A stretch of 64,000 nt of DNA from Prevotella sp. (GTDB lineage Bacteria > Bacteroidota > Bacteroidia > Bacteroidales > Bacteroidaceae), in contig JAFTQG010000018.1 of assembly GCA_017462915.1 (NCBI GenBank), positions 1-64,000 of the forward strand, written 5' to 3'. This document shows, in pieces, positions 59,733 through 64,000 of the stretch. Position 1 is the stretch's first letter. Each line of letters begins with the position of its first letter. The position numbers and the translations under genes were made by a program. The notes below the pieces were generated by a model. It was not told the origin of the DNA, made no database searches, and saw only the letters and a program-made list of their open reading frames with translations.

Positions 59733-61220
59733 ATGACCCAGACACTTCTCATCTACAATACCCTCCACAGACAGAAGGAACGTTTCGAACCGCTCCACGC
59801 CCCTAACGTGGGCATGTATGTCTGCGGACCGACAGTCTACGGCGACGCACATCTCGGACATGCGCGCCCGGCGATCACGTTCGACATCCTCTTCCGCTAT
59901 CTCCGCCACCTCGGCTACAAGGTGCGCTATGTCCGCAACATCACCGATGTCGGACACCTCGAGCACGATGCCGACGAGGGCGAGGACAAGATAGCCAAGA
60001 AGGCACGGTTGGAACAGCTCGAGCCGATGGAGATAGCACAGTATTACACACGCCGGTTCAACGCGGCGATGGAGAAGCTCAATGTCCTGCCGCCGTCGAT
60101 AGAGCCGCACGCCACAGGACACATCATAGAGCAGCAGCAACTCGTGCAGCAGATTCTCGACAACGGATACGCATACGTCAGCAACGGTTCCGTATACTTC
60201 GACATAGAGCGTTACAACAACGACTTCAAGTACGGCATACTCTCGGGACGCTCGCTCGAGAACGTCAAGGACGCCAGCCGCGACACCCTCGCCGGCGTGG
60301 GAGAGAAGAAAAACCAGGCAGACTTCGCCCTTTGGAAAAAGGCTCAGCCCGAACACATCATGCGCTGGCCGTCGCCATGGTCCGACGGCTTCCCCGGCTG
60401 GCACTGCGAGTGCACCGCCATGGGCAGGAAATACCTCGGCGACGAGTTTGACATCCACGGCGGAGGCATGGACCTCGTCTTCCCTCACCACGAATGTGAG
60501 ATAGCACAGGCACAGGCTTCCATGGGACACCCTGCCGTGAAATACTGGATGCACAACAACATGATAACCATCAACGGTAAGAAGATGGGCAAGTCGTACA
60601 ACAATTTCATCACCCTCGACCAGTTCTTCAAGGGCGACCACGAGCTCCTCACACAGCCTTTCGCACCGCTGACGATACGCTTCTTCATCCTCTCCGCACA
60701 CTACCGCGGCACCGTCGACTTCTCCAACGACGCCCTCATCGCGGCAGAGAAGGGACTGGAACGCCTGCAGACAGGCCTCAAAGACCTCATGCGCATACAA
60801 CCGGCAAAGGGCTCGCAGCCTGAGATACAGCAGTTTGTGGAGAGCCTCCCGCAGAAGCTCTATGACGCAATGAACGACGACCTCCAGACTCCGGAGATCA
60901 TAGCGATGCTCTTCGAGGCATGCCGACAGGTGAATATCCTCGTCGACCGCAAGGCGAAGATTTCCGCCGCCGACCTCCAGAAACTCTCAGAGACCATGCA
61001 CCTGTGGATGGAGGACATCCTCGGACTGAAGCCTGCCGAGGGCAGCGCCGACCCTGCAAAGGAGAAGGCCTTCGGAAAGGCCGTGGACATGGTGCTCGAG
61101 ATGCGCGCCAAGGCCAAGGCAGAGAAAGACTGGGCGACATCCGACCGCCTGCGCGACGAGCTCCAGGAAGCCGGCTTCGTCATCAAGGACACTGCCGACG
61201 GCGCAGTATGGTCGATCTGA
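59733..61220 (+). CDS. cysS: Cysteinyl-tRNA synthetase
   Basis: 495 residues. Class I synthetase: [30 protein letters not shown] (HIGH-type motif HLGH), zinc-site residues, [47 protein letters not shown], and [13 protein letters not shown] (KMSKS-type). The C-terminal DALR-like region ends with [22 protein letters not shown]. It charges tRNA-Cys. Start chosen at the ATG after the C/A repeat arm. Confidence 0.96.
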   Translation: MTQTLLIYNTLHRQKERFEPLHAPNVGMYVCGPTVYGDAHLGHARPAITFDILFRYLRHLGYKVRYVRNITDVGHLEHDADEGEDKIAKKARLEQLEPMEIAQYYTRRFNAAMEKLNVLPPSIEPHATGHIIEQQQLVQQILDNGYAYVSNGSVYFDIERYNNDFKYGILSGRSLENVKDASRDTLAGVGEKKNQADFALWKKAQPEHIMRWPSPWSDGFPGWHCECTAMGRKYLGDEFDIHGGGMDLVFPHHECEIAQAQASMGHPAVKYWMHNNMITINGKKMGKSYNNFITLDQFFKGDHELLTQPFAPLTIRFFILSAHYRGTVDFSNDALIAAEKGLERLQTGLKDLMRIQPAKGSQPEIQQFVESLPQKLYDAMNDDLQTPEIIAMLFEACRQVNILVDRKAKISAADLQKLSETMHLWMEDILGLKPAEGSADPAKEKAFGKAVDMVLEMRAKAKAEKDWATSDRLRDELQEAGFVIKDTADGAVWSI

Positions 61221-61223
61221 TAA

Positions 61224-61406
61224 GGCAGAAACGGTAGCCGTAATAGCCATTATAGTCTTGATAATCTCTATAGTCTTGATAATATCTATAGTCTTTATAG
61301 CCTCTATAATTCCTATAGTTTCTATTCCGGCTATATCGGCTATTCCGGCTATCTCCATAAAACCCCACAACCCACAACCTACAACCCAAAACCCAAAAAC
61401 CACCAA
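61224..61406. repeat. Composite element with long 9-nt core
   Basis: From 61231 at least 13 consecutive 9-nt units (ATAGCCGTA, ATAGCCATT, ATAGTCTTG, ATAATCTCT ...) to about 61352, the longest core in the window, then a C/A arm (CCACAACC, AACCTACAACC) to the next start codon. Confidence 0.85.
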
Positions 61407-62219
61407 ATGGCTAACCTATTCAACATCAAGGACTACGTCGTAGTCATCACCGGCGGCACAGGCATCCTCGGCCGCTGCATCGCAAAGTATCTGGCACTCG
61501 AAGGTGCCAAAGTAATCATCGGCGGACGCAAGGCCGACGTCGGCGCGGAGATTGTCTCCGACATACAGGCAGCAGGAGGCGTCTGCGAATTTGTCAAGAT
61601 GGACGTCATGAGCGAAGAAACCATGCAGGCCGCCTGCGACTATATCGTGGAGAAATACGGCAAGGTAGACACGCTCCTCAACGCCGCCGGAGGCAATATG
61701 GCAGGTGCCGTGGTAGGCCCTGACCAGACCTTCTTCGACCTCCAGCCCGACCAGTTCCAGGCAGTGCTCAACCTCAACCTCACCGGCACCGTGATACCTA
61801 CACGCATATTCCTCAAGCCGATGGTGGCACAGGGCAAGGGAAGCATCATCAACTTCTCCTCGATGTCCGCCTTCCGCCCTCTCACACGCGTCTGCGGATA
61901 CTCCGCGGCAAAGAGCGGCATCAACAGCTTCACAGCCTGGCTGGCACAGGAGGCGGCACGCAAGTTCGGCGAAGGCATCCGCGTCAACGCCATAGCACCG
62001 GGATTTTTCCTCACGGAGCAGAACCGCTCTCTCCTCACCAACCCTGACGGCTCATACACACAGCGCGGCAGTGACGTCATCCGACAGACACCGTTCTCAC
62101 GCATGGGAGAGCCTGAAGAGCTCTGCGGCACGATACACTATCTGATGTCCGACGCCGCAAAGTTCGTCACCGGCACCGTCGCCGTAGTAGACGGAGGATT
62201 CAATGTAACGGCAATGTAA
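61407..62219 (+). CDS. SDR oxidoreductase, probable mannonate oxidoreductase
   Basis: 270 residues. Rossmann start VVVITGGTGILGRCIAKYLALEGAKVIIGGRK (TGxxxGxG), NAAGGNMAG, SIINFSSMSAF and the active-site YSAAKSGINSF (YxxxK). Position directly before uxuA suggests fructuronate reductase activity (D-mannonate:NAD oxidoreductase of the SDR type), since Bacteroidota often use an SDR here in place of classical UxuB. The activity itself is inferred from context. Confidence 0.85.
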   Translation: MANLFNIKDYVVVITGGTGILGRCIAKYLALEGAKVIIGGRKADVGAEIVSDIQAAGGVCEFVKMDVMSEETMQAACDYIVEKYGKVDTLLNAAGGNMAGAVVGPDQTFFDLQPDQFQAVLNLNLTGTVIPTRIFLKPMVAQGKGSIINFSSMSAFRPLTRVCGYSAAKSGINSFTAWLAQEAARKFGEGIRVNAIAPGFFLTEQNRSLLTNPDGSYTQRGSDVIRQTPFSRMGEPEELCGTIHYLMSDAAKFVTGTVAVVDGGFNVTAM

Positions 62220-62220
62220 A

Positions 62221-62480
62221 TGATTGGTGGTTTGGTGGTTTAGTTATTAGTCTATTCTGGCTATATCGGCTATTCCGGCTATCCTCTCAAATAACCAAAT
62301 AACCAAATAACCAAACCACCAAATAACCAAACCACCAAATAACCAAACCACCAAATAACCAAACCACCAAATAACCAAACCACCAAATAACCAAACCACT
62401 AAACCACCAAACCACCAAACCACCAAACCACCAAACCACCAAACCACCAAACCACCAAACCACTAAACAACTAAACCACT
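62221..62480. repeat. Composite element with long C/A arm
   Basis: G/T arm 62223-62245, core 62250-62283, C/A arm 62287-62478 (CCAAATAA and CCAAACCA 8-nt units, over 20), ending at the uxuA start. The two arms are unequal, so only part can pair. Confidence 0.85.
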
Positions 62481-63761
62481 ATGGAAAGAACATGGCGTTG
62501 GTTTGGCAAGAACGACAAGATCACTCTTGCCATGCTGAAACAAATAGGCGTGGAAGGCATAGTCACCGCACTCCACGATGTGCCGCTCGGCGAAGTATGG
62601 ACACGCGAGAAGATACGCGACCTCAAGGAGTATATCGAAAGCTACGGCATGCGCTGGAGCGTAGTAGAGTCGCTCCCCGTGACAGAGACAATAAAATACG
62701 GCGGACCTGACCGCGACCAGCAGATAGAGGTCTACAAGGAGTCGCTCGCAAACCTCGGCAAGGAGGGCATACACTGCGTATGCTACAACTTCATGCCGGT
62801 GCTCGACTGGGCACGCACAGACCTCCTCCACGATAACCCTAACGGTGCCTCAAATCTCTACTTCAACTGGGCAGAGTTCGCATACTTCGACATACATATC
62901 CTCAAGCGCGAAGGCGCAGAGGAGGAGTGGAAAGCTATCGTCGAGGGCAACGGCTCCAATGCCTCCAAAGCCCTTCAGGGACGCGACCTCATGGCAGAGG
63001 TGGAGGCCATCCGCGCTAAGGCGGACGCGAAATACGACCGCGACCTTGTGGAGAATATCGTCATAAAGACCCAGGGCTTCGTCTCCGGCAACTTCAAGGA
63101 GGGCGACGAGAAGCCTGTAGAGCTCTTCCGCGAACTCCTCGCGCTCTATGACGGCGTGACAAAGGACGACCTGCGCAACAACATGAAGACATGGCTCGAG
63201 GCCATCATGCCTATCTGCGACGAGTACGACATCGACATGTGCGTGCATCCTGACGACCCGCCGTATCCTATCCTCGGACTTCCGCGCATCGTCAACTGCG
63301 AGGACGACATACAGTGGTTCCTCGATGCTGTCCCTAACGAGCACAACGGCCTGACATTCTGCGCCGGTTCCCTCTCGGCAGGAGGACATAACGACCTCAC
63401 GCCGCTGGCGGAGAAATTCCATGAGCGCACACATTTCGTGCACCTGCGCTCCTGCTATATCTTCCCTAATGGCGACTTCACGGAGGCAAGCCATCTCGGC
63501 GGACGCGCAAACCTCGTGGAACTGGCACGCATCTTCGAGAAGGAGGAGCAGCGCCGCATGGAGACACGCAAGCCGTCGACACAGAAGCTCCCTATGCGCG
63601 TAGACCACGGCATGACAATGCTCGGCGACGAGGACAAGGGCTACAACGCCGGATACTCGTTCCTCGGCCGCATGTTCGGTCTTGCACAGGTGCAGGGTAT
63701 CATCGCTACCGTAGACGATGAGCTTGGCATAAAGTACACACAGCCGGGATTCTTCGGGTAA
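62481..63761 (+). CDS. uxuA: Mannonate dehydratase
   Basis: 426 residues. MERTWRWFGKNDKITLAMLKQIGVEGIVTALHDVPLGEVW, then YNFMPVLDWARTDL, MCVHPDDPPYPILGLPRIVN (metal-site Cys/His region), TFCAGSLSAGGHNDL and HLRSCYIFPNGDFTEASHLGG, and MRVDHGMTMLGD. It dehydrates D-mannonate to 2-keto-3-deoxygluconate in glucuronate breakdown. It sits directly after the SDR gene. Confidence 0.95.
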   Translation: MERTWRWFGKNDKITLAMLKQIGVEGIVTALHDVPLGEVWTREKIRDLKEYIESYGMRWSVVESLPVTETIKYGGPDRDQQIEVYKESLANLGKEGIHCVCYNFMPVLDWARTDLLHDNPNGASNLYFNWAEFAYFDIHILKREGAEEEWKAIVEGNGSNASKALQGRDLMAEVEAIRAKADAKYDRDLVENIVIKTQGFVSGNFKEGDEKPVELFRELLALYDGVTKDDLRNNMKTWLEAIMPICDEYDIDMCVHPDDPPYPILGLPRIVNCEDDIQWFLDAVPNEHNGLTFCAGSLSAGGHNDLTPLAEKFHERTHFVHLRSCYIFPNGDFTEASHLGGRANLVELARIFEKEEQRRMETRKPSTQKLPMRVDHGMTMLGDEDKGYNAGYSFLGRMFGLAQVQGIIATVDDELGIKYTQPGFFG

Positions 63762-63765
63762 GGTG

Positions 63766-63900
63766 CGGTTTTACGGTTTTACGGTTAGGCGGTTGTGCGG
63801 TTTTACGGAAATCAGTCCTGCATATTCCGGCTATATCGGCTATTCCGGCTATAACCTACAACCTACAACCTACAACCTACAACCCCAAAACCTCAAAACC
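63766..63900. repeat. Composite element after uxuA
   Basis: G/T arm 63763-63805 (GCGGTTTTACGG units), core 63820-63852, C/A arm 63853-63900 (AACCTAC 7-nt units). Confidence 0.8.
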
Positions 63901-63914
63901 GTACACAACAAACA

Positions 63915-63950
63915 GCGCAGCTCTGAGATATCATCGTCTCGAAGCTGCGC
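63915..63950 (+). terminator. Possible terminator or leader hairpin
   Basis: GCGCAGCT (63915-63922) pairs with AGCTGCGC (63943-63950); a CTTCTTCTCTCTCTT stretch follows. It could end the uxuA transcript or start the leader of a gene beyond the window. Confidence 0.5.
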
Positions 63951-64000
63951 TTCTTCTCTCTCTTGTCCACACACTTATTATTATGTCTTCCCTGGTAATC

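Noticed and set aside
62247-62450. Minus-strand open frame rich in Trp, Phe, Gly and Val
   Set aside because: It is a translation of the CCAAACCA 8-nt array, not a protein.

Overview
The window comes from a Bacteroidota chromosome, most likely a Bacteroidales of the Prevotella type. Reasons: several TTTG-N19/20-TAnnTTTG promoters, almost no Shine-Dalgarno sites, an IspG with the Bacteroidota-type central insertion, PL1 pectate lyases with type-IX-like C-terminal tails, and typical lipoprotein families. Core genes are GC-rich; two AT-rich patches (about 1.95-7.85 kb and 17.2-18.4 kb) look acquired. The species cannot be fixed from sequence alone.

Layout. 0.3-12.9 kb: four PL1-family pectate lyase genes on the minus strand. 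The first is frameshifted; the first and second are close paralogues separated by an AT-rich island holding an Abi_2 (HEPN) gene behind a promoter/short-RNA/terminator unit, a candidate structured RNA of about 330 nt, a four-gene CsgG/DUF6175 exported-protein operon and a decayed gene. 13.7-16 kb: small lipoprotein, unknown protein, NhaD antiporter. 16.2-21.2 kb: RhuM-Fic protein, two AT-rich unknown genes, a YifB/ComM-type ATPase, a DUF4369 lipoprotein, tRNA-Leu(UAA). 21.7-33.3 kb: one plus-strand exopolysaccharide locus (export protein, flippase, GT2-acyltransferase fusion, Wzz, EpsG-type polymerase, secreted glycosidase-like protein, three glycosyltransferases), without a priming transferase. 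33.6-36.1 kb: a fifth PL1 lyase and a ferredoxin-like membrane protein. 36.7-48.6 kb: housekeeping genes (orphan DNA methyltransferase, miaB, PAP2, purE-ispG, rpoN, sufE, U32 protease) ending in a Fic gene with an inverted-repeat operator. 49-59.4 kb: LytTR/NAGPA pair, lipoproteins, a C1 peptidase, succinate CoA-transferase, a TPR protein. 59.7-63.8 kb: cysS, an SDR oxidoreductase and uxuA (the fructuronate/mannonate branch of hexuronate catabolism).

The most unusual feature is the intergenic DNA. About 25 spacers are filled by composite elements: a G/T-rich 8-nt-period arm, a 9-nt-period core (ATAGCCGGA-like, often a perfect palindrome) and a complementary C/A-rich arm. The polarity read 5'->3' is always G/T then core then C/A. 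The G/T arm often supplies the stop codon of the gene before it, and the C/A arm often runs up to the start codon of the gene after it. A separate family of five arrays repeats a GGTGACC-like core at exactly 22-nt spacing. I know of no named family matching either.
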